8,790 nucleotides of DNA from an uncultured Lachnospiraceae bacterium (lineage in GTDB: Bacteria; Bacillota; Clostridia; Lachnospirales; Lachnospiraceae), in contig CAMOVS010000033.1 in NCBI GenBank assembly GCA_946627575.1, forward strand, positions 1 to 8,790. Reading direction: 5' to 3'. The translations under genes and the position numbers were made by a program. Positions within the stretch are counted from its first letter, which is position 1; every line of letters begins with the position of its first letter. Positions 1 through 6,419 of this stretch are shown here, one piece after another. Under the pieces are notes generated by a model, which was not told the DNA's origin, did no database searches, and saw nothing but the letters and a program-made list of their open reading frames with translations.

Positions 1-108
1 CTGAACTGTCTCTTTCTCCTGAACTGTCTCTTTCTCCTGAACTGTCTCTTTCTCCTGAACTGTCTCTTTCTCCTGAACTGTCTCTTTCTCCCGGGCCGGC
101 TCTCTCTC
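1..108 (-). repeat. 18-bp in-frame tandem repeat inside rho
   Basis: Five consecutive copies of CTGAACTGTCTCTTTCTC (plus-strand reading) fill positions 1-90 with no mismatch, and the array is cut by the window edge. A sixth, degenerate unit at 91-108 matches 12 of 18 bases and encodes EREPAR instead of EKETVQ. The unit is a multiple of three, so copy changes keep the rho reading frame. Identity at every base, including synonymous positions, points to recent expansion rather than selection on protein sequence alone (inference). Confidence 0.97.
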
Positions 109-294
109 CTTTCGCGCCGTCTCCTGAACCGGTTGATTGTCAGGCTTTCCGGATTCCCGGGAGGGCGCTTGCGCCTTCGCTCTTTCTTCGAGCAGGCTGA
201 TTAATTGATTCTTTTTCATGGCGCTGATCCCCCGGATCCCCTGCCCTTTGGCATAGTCCCGGAGCTCCACCAATTTCATTTCCTGAAAATTCAT
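1..294 (-). CDS. rho: Transcription termination factor Rho, N-terminal part (runs off the left edge)
   Basis: Rho is the hexameric RNA helicase that ends transcription on unstructured, untranslated RNA. Only the first 98 codons are in the window. Residues 1-40 (starting MNFQEMKLVELRDYAKGQGI) match the Rho N-terminal helical domain: a LVELRDYAK helix, then a GI..IS..KK..LI.LLEE helix. Residues 41-68 are a polar, charged linker (RESGKPDNQPVQETARKERE). From residue 69 there are five exact EKETVQ hexapeptides reaching the window edge. The RNA-binding cold-shock fold and the ATPase core would lie outside, so the call rests on the N-terminal domain. The start is set by ATG at 294-292, with a strong GGAGGAG ribosome binding site at 306-300 and a 5-nt spacer. 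The gene is transcribed divergently from the malic enzyme gene. Many Clostridia, Actinobacteria and Bacteroides carry long disordered insertions at this place in Rho, so the linker position is normal; the perfect repeat is the odd part. Another protein with a SAP/Rho_N-like domain is the main alternative. Confidence 0.85.
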   Translation of the reverse strand, partial: MNFQEMKLVELRDYAKGQGIRGISAMKKNQLISLLEERAKAQAPSRESGKPDNQPVQETARKEREPAREKETVQEKETVQEKETVQEKETVQEKETVQ

Positions 295-306
295 TAAAAC
301 TCCTCC

Positions 307-324
307 ATAACGGCTGCCGTTTAT
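307..324 (-). promoter_or_regulatory. Small hairpin directly upstream of the rho ribosome binding site
   Basis: In the rho mRNA sense, an AACGG-CAG-CCGTT stem-loop (321-309), extendable by two A-T pairs across one bulged base to 324-307, ends exactly where the GGAGGAG site (306-300) begins. Such a hairpin could hold the site exposed, or hinder ribosome loading by stacking against it. An ATG at 308-306 opens a four-codon frame whose TAA stop overlaps the rho start as TAATG. This is probably coincidental because it has no ribosome binding site of its own. The pairing is visible; the function is inference. Confidence 0.35.
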
Positions 325-368
325 ATAGGGTCGAAAAAAAGACCTGCCCCGAACCTGGCAGTCATCAT
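321..368 (-). CDS. Candidate 15-codon leader peptide in the rho leader
   Basis: On the rho strand, ATG at 368-366 opens a 15-codon frame ending at TAA (323-321), reading MMTARFGAGLFFDPI. Purine-rich GAGGGG (381-376, spacer 7) and AGGAG (385-381, spacer 12) stand in front of it, so translation is possible. The frame covers the whole stem and U-tract of the candidate terminator at 334-363, so a translating ribosome would prevent that stem from forming. Rho genes in other bacteria are known to autoregulate through their leaders, and E. coli has a leader ORF upstream of rho. This peptide has no similarity I recognise. Frames this short occur often by chance, so the call depends on its placement only. 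Confidence 0.25.
   Translation of the reverse strand: MMTARFGAGLFFDPI
334..363 (-). terminator. rho: Candidate intrinsic terminator / attenuator in the rho leader
   Basis: Read on the minus strand, GACTGCC (363-357) pairs with GGCAGGTC (348-341): a 7-bp stem with one bulged G and an 8-nt loop, followed at once by seven U (340-334). The structure lies 40 nt before the rho start, so stopping here would prevent rho expression. Two alternative pairings compete with it. GGCAG at 388-384 can pair with the CTGCC of the left arm (361-357), and GGTC (344-341) can pair with GACC (332-329) across the U-tract. That is the usual logic of an attenuator. The stem is short, so it may be weak. The base pairs are visible; use as a switch is inference. 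Confidence 0.4.
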
Positions 369-512
369 CGCCCTACCCCTCTCCTGCCCAAAGGCGCAGC
401 CGGAATCATTATTCTTATCATCACATAGTATATGGAAAATAATATCTGAAATGCACTTATCTGATCGAATGGTAGTAGACTGTTAAATGCTTTTAATTAA
501 CGTACCACATTT

Positions 513-545
513 ATTTGACAAAATCAAATAGATTATCAGTCAAAT
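513..545. repeat. ATTTGAC / GTCAAAT inverted repeat upstream of the malic enzyme promoter
   Basis: ATTTGAC (513-519) and GTCAAAT (539-545) form a perfect 7-bp inverted repeat with 19 bp between the arms. A further TCAAAT (524-529) lies inside, so ATTTGA-N5-TCAAAT (513-529) is also an inverted repeat. The elements end 22 bp upstream of the -35 box at 568. They could be binding sites for a regulator of one or both divergent genes. They do not fit the direct-repeat CtsR box or the CIRCE element. The AT-rich base composition raises the chance of random matches. Confidence 0.35.
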
Positions 546-567
546 CATATCCATCTCCAATCATTTC

Positions 568-596
568 TTGATAAAAAGGTGGCCGGGTGATACAAT
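568..596 (+). promoter_or_regulatory. Sigma-A type promoter with extended -10 for the malic enzyme operon
   Basis: TTGATA (568-573, five of six consensus bases) and TACAAT (591-596, five of six) are separated by exactly 17 bp. TG at 588-589, one base before the -10 box, makes it an extended -10 promoter. Transcription would start near 603, giving a leader of about 50 nt. A stem-loop, GTG-t-CGGC-TCT-GCCG-CAC (605-622), would lie at or close to the 5' end of the mRNA. This is the best promoter in the window. Confidence 0.7.
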
Positions 597-654
597 AGAC
601 CCACGTGTCGGCTCTGCCGCACAAGACCTGATCACTGCCTGAAAGGATGTTTTT

Positions 655-1815
655 ATGAATATAAGAGAGACAGCACTGGAATTGCACAAGCAATGGAATG
701 GAAAGCTCGACATCAGCTCAAAGTGTCCCGTAGATACGGGAGAAGACCTGGCCATGGCCTATACGCCCGGCGTTGCAGAACCCTGCAAGGAGATTGCCCG
801 GGATCCTGAACTGGCCTACACCTACACCATTAAGTCCAACACCGTTGCCGTAGTTTCTGACGGAAGCGCTGTCCTGGGACTGGGCAATATCGGTCCTCTG
901 GCCGCCATGCCGGTCATGGAAGGCAAATCCGTATTATTCAAAGAGTTCGGTGGCGTGAATGCCTTTCCCATCTGCCTGGATACCCAGGATACGGAAGAGA
1001 TCATAGAAAGTGTCATCCGGATTGCCCCGGCCTTTGGCGGCATTAATCTGGAAGACATATCGGCTCCCCGCTGCTTTGAGATCGAGGAACGTCTCAAGCA
1101 GGTGCTGGATATCCCGGTTTTCCATGATGACCAGCACGGGACAGCCATTGTAGTGACCGCCGGCATCATCAATGCCTTAAAGATCGTTAAGAAAAATAAG
1201 GAAGACTGCAAAGTTGTTGTGAACGGGGCCGGAGCGGCCGGGATCGCCATAGCCAAGATGCTCCTGTCCTACGGATTTAAAGATGTAACCATCTGCGACA
1301 GCCGGGGCATCATCTGCCTGGGCAATGAGGGCATGAACTGGATGAAGGAACAGATGGCCCATGTTACCAACCTCTCCCGCAAGAAGGGAAGTCTGGCCGA
1401 TGCCATGGAGGGTGCCGACATCTTTATCGGCGTCTCCGCTCCGGGCGTAGTCAGTCAGGATATGGTCCGGTCTATGAATCCGGATTCCATCCTCTTCACC
1501 CTGGCCAACCCCGTGCCGGAGATCATGCCGGATCTGGCCAAGGAAGCCGGAGCCCGCATCATAGGAACCGGCAGAAGCGATTTCCCCAATCAGGTCAACA
1601 ATGTTCTTGTATTTCCCGGCATCTTCCGGGGCGCCCTGGATGGGAGAGCCTCCCAGATCACCGAGGAAATGAAGCTTGCCGCCGCAGAGGCTCTGGCCGC
1701 CCTGATCCCTGAGGACCAGCTGTCAGAGGATTATATTCTTCCGGAAGCTTTTGACGGCCATATCGCAGACGCTGTAAGCAAGGCCGTCATTGACCATATA
1801 CACTCGACTCGTTAA
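655..1815 (+). CDS. Malic enzyme (NAD(P)-dependent, decarboxylating), short bacterial form
   Basis: It converts malate to pyruvate and CO2 in the cytoplasm and yields NADH or NADPH, linking C4 acids to pyruvate. The 386-residue length fits the short bacterial malic enzymes without a phosphotransacetylase-like extension. The N-terminal catalytic part shows YTPGVAEPC (Y36, expected proton donor) and EGKSVLFKEFGG (K91, expected general base). Divalent-metal ligands are expected at E133 and D134 (LEDI) and in the HDDQHGTA motif (D158/D159). The NAD-binding part has the Rossmann loop GAGAAG (191-196) and CDSRG with D215 at the end of the second strand; cofactor preference cannot be decided by eye. 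ANPVPEI (284-290) and GTGRSDFPNQVNN (304-316) are conserved family segments. The start is ATG at 655, with AAAGGA at 642-647 and a 7-nt spacer. It is the first gene of a probable three-gene unit, 62 bp ahead of the radical SAM gene with no terminator visible between them. Confidence 0.95.
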   Translation: MNIRETALELHKQWNGKLDISSKCPVDTGEDLAMAYTPGVAEPCKEIARDPELAYTYTIKSNTVAVVSDGSAVLGLGNIGPLAAMPVMEGKSVLFKEFGGVNAFPICLDTQDTEEIIESVIRIAPAFGGINLEDISAPRCFEIEERLKQVLDIPVFHDDQHGTAIVVTAGIINALKIVKKNKEDCKVVVNGAGAAGIAIAKMLLSYGFKDVTICDSRGIICLGNEGMNWMKEQMAHVTNLSRKKGSLADAMEGADIFIGVSAPGVVSQDMVRSMNPDSILFTLANPVPEIMPDLAKEAGARIIGTGRSDFPNQVNNVLVFPGIFRGALDGRASQITEEMKLAAAEALAALIPEDQLSEDYILPEAFDGHIADAVSKAVIDHIHSTR

Positions 1816-1877
1816 TCTTCAGCTGATTGACCGGCTGCCTGATTCAAAGAAAAGTATGAAGGATCGCAATCGCTGCC

Positions 1878-2792
1878 ATGGAACGATATTACAGCTACTC
1901 TCGTTTTCTTAAAGAGTTCTTTGGACAGAAGGTCTACAAGATCTGTATCGATGGGGGATTCACCTGTCCCAACCGGGATGGGAGGCTGGCCTATGGCGGC
2001 TGCAGCTTCTGCAGCCAGGGAGGAAGCGGTGAATTCTGTGAAAGCCGGGTTCTTTCAGTGAGCGACCAGCTCCTGTCCGGCCGCAGGCAGACTGGGGCCA
2101 AACATTCCGGTTCCGGATATATAGCCTACTACCAGGCTTACACCGGCACCTACGGGCCTCCGGACCATCTTCGCACCCTCTACCAGCCGGCCATGGAAGC
2201 GGACCATATAGTGGCCCTTTCCATTGGTACCCGGCCGGATTGCCTTTCCCGGCCGGTCCTTGACCTTTTGGAAGAAATGAACCGGCGCAAACCGGTATTT
2301 ATAGAGATGGGCCTGCAGACCTGCCACGATGCCACGGCTGACCGGATGAACCGCTGCTATCCGACCTCCGTCTTTACGGATGCAGTTCTCCGCCTTAAGA
2401 AGGCGGGGATCCGGGTGACAGCCCACATCATCCTGGGCCTGCCCGGCGAATCCTTGGACATGCAGCTTGAGACCGTAGATTACCTGAATGGTCTCCCGGT
2501 GGACGGGGTTAAGATGTCCATGCTCTACGTTCTTAAAGATACTGCCCTTGGCCGGCTTTATGCTTCCCGGCCTTTTCCGGTCTTCACACCGGAATCCTAT
2601 ATCGACCTGCTGATCTCCTGCATCCAGGCTTTCCGGCCGGATATAGTACTGGAAAGAATTACCGGAGATCCGCCCAGAGACCTGCTTATCGCTCCCCGCT
2701 GGGGACTGGGCAAGGGCGAAGTCCTCAACCGGATCCGCCACGAGATGAAGGTCCGGGACGCCTGGCAGGGCAAATATTATTCACAGTCTTGA
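1878..2792 (+). CDS. Radical SAM protein, TIGR01212 family (YhcC/YtqA type)
   Basis: The 304 residues match the YhcC/YtqA family in length and motifs. The cluster-binding region GGFTCPNRDGR...GGCSFC carries C30, C42 and C45. This is the family's widely spaced CX11CX2C in place of the classical CX3CX2C that binds the [4Fe-4S] cluster and S-adenosylmethionine. Further family landmarks are YYQAYTGTY (84-92), ALSIGTRPDC (113-122), IEMGLQT (142-148), AHIILGLPGE (182-191) and LERITGDPPRDLLIAPRW (258-275). The B. subtilis relative YtqA has been tied to wobble-uridine side-chain modification of tRNA together with the methyltransferase YtqB; no ytqB is adjacent here, so the same role is inference. ATG at 1878 is the first possible ATG after an in-frame TGA at 1857-1859. 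Its ribosome binding site, AAGGA at 1859-1863, is unusually far away (14 nt). It is followed closely by the DUF4364 gene. Confidence 0.9.
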   Translation: MERYYSYSRFLKEFFGQKVYKICIDGGFTCPNRDGRLAYGGCSFCSQGGSGEFCESRVLSVSDQLLSGRRQTGAKHSGSGYIAYYQAYTGTYGPPDHLRTLYQPAMEADHIVALSIGTRPDCLSRPVLDLLEEMNRRKPVFIEMGLQTCHDATADRMNRCYPTSVFTDAVLRLKKAGIRVTAHIILGLPGESLDMQLETVDYLNGLPVDGVKMSMLYVLKDTALGRLYASRPFPVFTPESYIDLLISCIQAFRPDIVLERITGDPPRDLLIAPRWGLGKGEVLNRIRHEMKVRDAWQGKYYSQS

Positions 2793-2815
2793 TAAACTGC
2801 GGGAAAGGAGCTCCC

Positions 2816-3394
2816 ATGAGCCAAACATCAAAGGAACAAACATTTGCTGATCCTGCCGGCGAGGAATCTCTCACCACCTACAAGCTGATGATTCTGCGCA
2901 TACTGGATCAGACAGATTATCCTCTGACGGATTCCCAGCTGAGCGAATTCTTTGTCAGCCATGAATATGTGGACTATTTTCAGTTTCGCAGGGCGATCAG
3001 CGAACTTCTGGATTCCGAATATCTGAGCCGGGAAACCGTCCGTAATATGACCCGCTATCATGTCACGCCGGCCGGCAAGGAGGCCCTGGGCTTCTTTGAT
3101 TATAAGATTCCCTACCTCTGGCTCAAGGATATTCTGAGCTGGCTGGAGGAAAACAGCTTTGAACTGCGGCGGGAGGTAGAGGTCTCTGCCGACTACTATC
3201 CCGTGAAAAAGGGCTGGCGGACCGAATACATGGTAAAAGGATGCATAAGAGAAAAGGGCGAGATCCTGATGGATCTCACCCTCAATGTCGTATCAAAGGA
3301 CCAGGCGGTCCGCATATGTGACCACTGGCAGGAAAAGAGCAATGAAGTCTACGGAAGCCTCATGAATCTCCTGGTTCTGGACGACAGCCTGTAA
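2816..3394 (+). CDS. DUF4364 family protein (predicted winged-helix, function unknown)
   Basis: I recognise the DUF4364 family of Clostridia from the segment YKLMILRILDQTDYPLTDSQLSEF (residues 22-45) and the following YFQFRRAISELL. Residues 20-95 have the pattern of a winged-helix domain: helix, LTDSQLSEF helix, recognition-like helix FRRAISELLDSEYL, then a short wing RYHVTPAGKEAL. Residues 100-192 form a mixed alpha/beta second part with no motif I know. No membrane segment or signal peptide is present. The family might bind DNA or act as a small regulator, but no function is established to my knowledge. I chose ATG at 2816 (192 residues) because AAAGGAG at 2804-2810 sits 5 nt before it. The longer frame from TTG at 2789 overlaps the upstream gene and has no such site. 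It is the last gene of the plus-strand group and converges on ysxC with only 47 bp between the stop codons. Confidence 0.85.
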   Translation: MSQTSKEQTFADPAGEESLTTYKLMILRILDQTDYPLTDSQLSEFFVSHEYVDYFQFRRAISELLDSEYLSRETVRNMTRYHVTPAGKEALGFFDYKIPYLWLKDILSWLEENSFELRREVEVSADYYPVKKGWRTEYMVKGCIREKGEILMDLTLNVVSKDQAVRICDHWQEKSNEVYGSLMNLLVLDDSL

Positions 3395-3441
3395 ATCATC
3401 TTCCGTCTTCTTCTCCTGTCATTCAGGTCTACTAAGCCATC

Positions 3442-4068
3442 CTATACCTCTTCCTCTTCTCCCTCTGTCATTTCTTCATCATCTTCCAGGACATAACGCT
3501 CAATCAGATCCCAGATCTCATCCCTTCCCTGGCCGGTTTCCGCTGAGAAGGGGATGATGGGTACCCCCTCAACCACTTTCAAGGTAGACCGGATCAGGTC
3601 CAGCTGCTTTTTTTTCTGACTGCGCTTGATCTTGTCCAGCTTGGTGGCAATGATAGCCGGTGAGAATCCGTTGCTGAGAATCCACCGGTACATAGTCACA
3701 TCATTGTCCGTCGGTTTATGGCGGATATCAATCAGCAAAAAGACCATCCGAAGCTGGTCGGATGTATGGAGGTAGCGCTCGATCATGGGACCCCATTGCT
3801 CACTGACCGATTTCGATACCTTGGCATACCCGTATCCGGGAAGATCCACAATATACATCTCCTGATTAATATTATAGAAATTAATTGTCCGGGTCTTGCC
3901 CGGCTGACCGGAGGTCCTGGCCAGCTTCTTCCGGTTAACCAGCTTGTTGATCATGGATGACTTGCCCACATTGGATTTGCCGGCAAAGGCTACCTCGGGC
4001 AGGGCATTAACCGGCAGCTTGCTGGTGATACCGCATACTGTCTCCAGTTCAGCTGATTTGATTATCAT
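3442..4068 (-). CDS. ysxC: Ribosome biogenesis GTPase YsxC/YihA (EngB)
   Basis: This TRAFAC-class GTPase helps late assembly of the large ribosomal subunit. All G motifs are visible in the 208 residues: G1 GKSNVGKS (30-37), the switch I region GKTRTINFY (57-65), G3 DLPG (75-78) followed by YGYAKV, G4 TKLD (142-145) and G5 SAE (175-177). The length is typical. The last 13 residues (DDEEMTEGEEEEV) form a strongly acidic tail. ATG at 4068-4066 overlaps the lon stop codon as ATGA, and the lon 3' end supplies the ribosome binding site (GAGGTGGAG, 4079-4071), so translation is probably coupled to lon. It is the last gene of the minus-strand group. No clear terminator is seen in the 47 bp before the convergent DUF4364 gene. 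EngB and YihA are other names for the same family. Confidence 0.97.
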   Translation of the reverse strand: MIIKSAELETVCGITSKLPVNALPEVAFAGKSNVGKSSMINKLVNRKKLARTSGQPGKTRTINFYNINQEMYIVDLPGYGYAKVSKSVSEQWGPMIERYLHTSDQLRMVFLLIDIRHKPTDNDVTMYRWILSNGFSPAIIATKLDKIKRSQKKKQLDLIRSTLKVVEGVPIIPFSAETGQGRDEIWDLIERYVLEDDEEMTEGEEEEV

Positions 4069-6389
4069 TTCTCCACCTCATCTTCTTCCTTGACGAAGGC
4101 AATCTCTGCAACCTCGTCCATCTTCTCCACATAGGTGACCGTAAGACCTTCCAGGATCTCCTCATCAAGTTCCCTGATATTTCTCCGGTTCCGCAAGGGC
4201 ACAAGAACTTCTTTGACTCCGGCAGTTTTAGCAGCCAGGAGTTTTTCTTTTAGGCCGCCTACCGGCAGGACTCTGCCCCGGAGGGTAATCTCCCCGGTCA
4301 TGGCGATATCACCCCGGACCGGGATGCCGGCGATGACCGACAGCATGGCCAGAGCCATGGTGATACCGGCGGAAGGCCCGTCCTTGGGTACGGCTCCTTC
4401 CGGTATATGCAGGTGTATATCATGGCTGTCAAAATAATTATGGGCGATCTTATATTGGTCTGAAACCGATCTCACATAAGAAAGACCGATCTGGGCAGAT
4501 TCCTTCATGACATCCCCCATGCGGCCCGTCAGCTCCAGCTTACCCTTGCCGGGCATCACGCTAACCTCGATGGAAAGAGTGTCCCCGCCCACGCTGGTCC
4601 AGGCCAATCCTCTGACAATACCGACTCTGGGAGCTGTGACCTGATCATCTTCCTCATAGGGGGCTGTCCCCAGAAGTTCTTCCAGAGACTCCACCGTGAC
4701 ATCCAGGTGTTTCTCTCCTTCTACAATCTTCCGGGCAGCCTTGTGCATAATCTGGCCGATCTTTCTCTCCAGGCTGCGGACGCCGGCTTCCCGGGTGTAA
4801 TTGTGGATGATTTCCCGGATCACTTCTTCTCCCATACTGATCTGTTTCTTCTGGATTCCGCTGGCCTTGCGCTGCTTGCGGATCAGATAATTCTGGGCGA
4901 TATGGTATTTTTCATTTTCCGTATAGCTGGACAGCTCCAGGATCTCCATTCGGTCCAGCAGCGGCCTGGCAATGGGTGCCAGGTCATTGGCCGTGGCGAT
5001 AAAAAGGACATCCGACAGGTCCAGGGGAACCTCCAGATAATGGTCGCGGAAATTGACGTTCTGCTCACCGTCAAGCACTTCCAGGAGGGCAGAAGCCGTA
5101 TCTCCCTTGTAATCGCTGCTGACCTTGTCCACTTCGTCCAGCAGCATGACCGGATTGCGAACGCCGGCCTGGCGTATTCCCTCGGCAATCCGACCGGGCA
5201 TGGCTCCTACATAGGTCTTCCTGTGTCCCCGGATCTCAGCCTCATCCCGGACGCCTCCCAGGGATATGCGAACATATTCTTTATTAAGGGCTCTGGCAAT
5301 AGACCGGGCGATGGATGTCTTGCCCGTTCCGGGCGGCCCAACCAGGCAAAGAATGGGTGCCTCCCCTTTCCGGTTGAGAGTCCGGACTGCCAGGTAGTCC
5401 AGGATCCTCTCCTTGACCTTGGTCAGGCCATAGTGGTCTTCTTCCAGAATCTTCATGGCCTTCTTGAGGTCTTTATTGTCTCGGGAAGCCTTATTCCAGG
5501 GCATCTCCAGCATAGTCTCTATGTAGTTCTTCATCACCGTGCTCTCAGCGGCAATAGGGGGCATGGTGCGGAAGCGGCGAATCTCCTTGCGGATCTTATT
5601 CTTCACTTCCTTGGATGCCTTCAGCTCCTCCACCTTCCTCAGGTACTCGTCGGCCTCGGACTCAGCATCCTCTTCGCCCAGCTCCTCCCGGATCACTTTC
5701 TGCTGTTCCCTAAGCACATAGTCCCGCTGGTTTTTGTCTACGTTAACCTTAACCCTGGCAGCAATCTCATTGCGGATCCTGCTGATCTCGGATTCCTGTT
5801 CCAGGATAACCATCATCTGCTCCGCCTGATTCATCAGGTCTTCTTCCTCCAGGAGGGCCTGCTTCTTAGCGGTTTCAAAGGGAAGAATTGCAGCAATCTC
5901 ATTGAGAAGTGAAGGCAGATCATCTTCTTCCATGGCCTTCTCCAGCTGAGGATTGCCAAAGCCCGGATTCCTTTCCATGTAGCGGCTGACATGGTCTCTG
6001 AGCATGCGCACTTCAGCGATCTCGTCCTCTCCGCTTCCGGGCTCAGCCTCCTGAATCATCTGAATTTCGGCCAGATAATAATCTCCCTGGTCCTGGCAAT
6101 CCACCATCCTGGCCCGGGCCTTGCCTTCCACGAAAACCCGGAGGATATTCTGGCCGGCCTTGACCATCTGAAGGATCATGGCCACAGTACCAACCTGATA
6201 TAGATCATCAATCCCGGGGTCATCGATATCCGGCTGGATCTGGGATACCAGAAATACACGGTGATAGCGCTGTATGGTCATCTCAAGAGCCCTCATAGAC
6301 CGGGGCCTGGAGACTTCAAAATATGTCGATGTATGTGGAAATACCACCTTGTCCCTCAGGGGGAGGAGGGGTAATACCGTTCCTTCCAT
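4065..6389 (-). CDS. lon: ATP-dependent protease Lon (LonA type)
   Basis: Lon is a cytoplasmic hexameric AAA+ protease that degrades misfolded and regulatory proteins. The 774 residues contain the LonA domains in order. The N-terminal substrate domain (about 1-200) starts with [16 protein letters not shown] long helical region (about 200-300) includes [15 protein letters not shown]. The AAA+ module (about 310-580) has Walker A GPPGTGKT (351-358, K357), Walker B VMLLDEV (414-420, D418/E419), sensor 1 near N468, R480 in the LLDR motif, and sensor 2 near R538. The protease domain follows with the Ser-Lys dyad S673 (KDGPSAG) and K716 (GGLKEK); the spacing of 43 residues equals that in E. coli Lon. 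No key residue is missing. The start at 6389 has GAGAGG (6402-6397) 7 nt ahead. It follows clpX after a 115-bp gap with a large hairpin and overlaps ysxC by 4 bp. The minus-strand gene covers long antisense open frames that are only shadows. Confidence 0.98.
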   Translation of the reverse strand: MEGTVLPLLPLRDKVVFPHTSTYFEVSRPRSMRALEMTIQRYHRVFLVSQIQPDIDDPGIDDLYQVGTVAMILQMVKAGQNILRVFVEGKARARMVDCQDQGDYYLAEIQMIQEAEPGSGEDEIAEVRMLRDHVSRYMERNPGFGNPQLEKAMEEDDLPSLLNEIAAILPFETAKKQALLEEEDLMNQAEQMMVILEQESEISRIRNEIAARVKVNVDKNQRDYVLREQQKVIREELGEEDAESEADEYLRKVEELKASKEVKNKIRKEIRRFRTMPPIAAESTVMKNYIETMLEMPWNKASRDNKDLKKAMKILEEDHYGLTKVKERILDYLAVRTLNRKGEAPILCLVGPPGTGKTSIARSIARALNKEYVRISLGGVRDEAEIRGHRKTYVGAMPGRIAEGIRQAGVRNPVMLLDEVDKVSSDYKGDTASALLEVLDGEQNVNFRDHYLEVPLDLSDVLFIATANDLAPIARPLLDRMEILELSSYTENEKYHIAQNYLIRKQRKASGIQKKQISMGEEVIREIIHNYTREAGVRSLERKIGQIMHKAARKIVEGEKHLDVTVESLEELLGTAPYEEDDQVTAPRVGIVRGLAWTSVGGDTLSIEVSVMPGKGKLELTGRMGDVMKESAQIGLSYVRSVSDQYKIAHNYFDSHDIHLHIPEGAVPKDGPSAGITMALAMLSVIAGIPVRGDIAMTGEITLRGRVLPVGGLKEKLLAAKTAGVKEVLVPLRNRRNIRELDEEILEGLTVTYVEKMDEVAEIAFVKEEDEVEK

Positions 6390-6419
6390 GCGATTTCCTC
6401 TCTATAAACAGTATAAGAA

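Larger units (their letters stand above)
295..654. other. Divergent intergenic region between rho and the malic enzyme gene
   Basis: This 360-bp gap separates two outward-facing genes. The rho-proximal part (295-400) is GC-rich and full of short inverted repeats that would be the rho mRNA leader. The middle (about 405-575) is clearly richer in A and T, as expected for a promoter region. The right part holds a convincing promoter for the plus-strand genes. On the minus strand I could not settle on a rho promoter: TTGATT followed after 17 bp by TACGTT around 500-530 is possible but weak. No other gene of credible length is visible here. Confidence 0.7.

Noticed and set aside
1..90. Possible CRISPR array or non-coding satellite because of the direct repeats
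   Set aside because: The units are directly abutting with no spacers, are only 18 bp long, and are in frame with the Rho N-terminal coding sequence.
515..545. Perfect TTGACA at 515-520 as the -35 box of another plus-strand promoter
   Set aside because: No acceptable -10 box lies at 16-18 bp; the best match (TCAAAT at 540) is weak and at 19 bp. The pair at 568-596 is clearly better.
511..755. Small minus-strand frames over the malic enzyme promoter and start
   Set aside because: They overlap a good promoter and the conserved N-terminus of the malic enzyme, lack convincing ribosome binding sites and resemble nothing known.
822..1256. 144-codon minus-strand frame opposite the malic enzyme gene
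   Set aside because: It is antisense to the conserved catalytic core of the malic enzyme and has low-complexity, non-protein-like composition.
2055..2741. 228-codon minus-strand frame opposite the radical SAM gene
   Set aside because: It is antisense to a conserved gene whose motifs are all intact, has no recognisable domain, and is a shadow of the real gene's codon usage.
2789..2815. Upstream TTG start for the DUF4364 protein, adding nine residues
   Set aside because: It overlaps the stop of the radical SAM gene, uses a rare start and has no ribosome binding site, whereas ATG at 2816 has AAAGGAG at ideal spacing.
3383..3430. CCTG-TCATT-CAGG and GACAG/CTGTC pairings as terminators after DUF4364
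   Set aside because: The stems are four or five base pairs, and none is followed by a U-run on either strand.
4707..5912. 401-codon open frame on the plus strand inside lon
   Set aside because: It is wholly antisense to a fully conserved Lon sequence with intact catalytic motifs. Its translation has no recognisable domain, and long antisense frames arise from the codon bias of the real gene.
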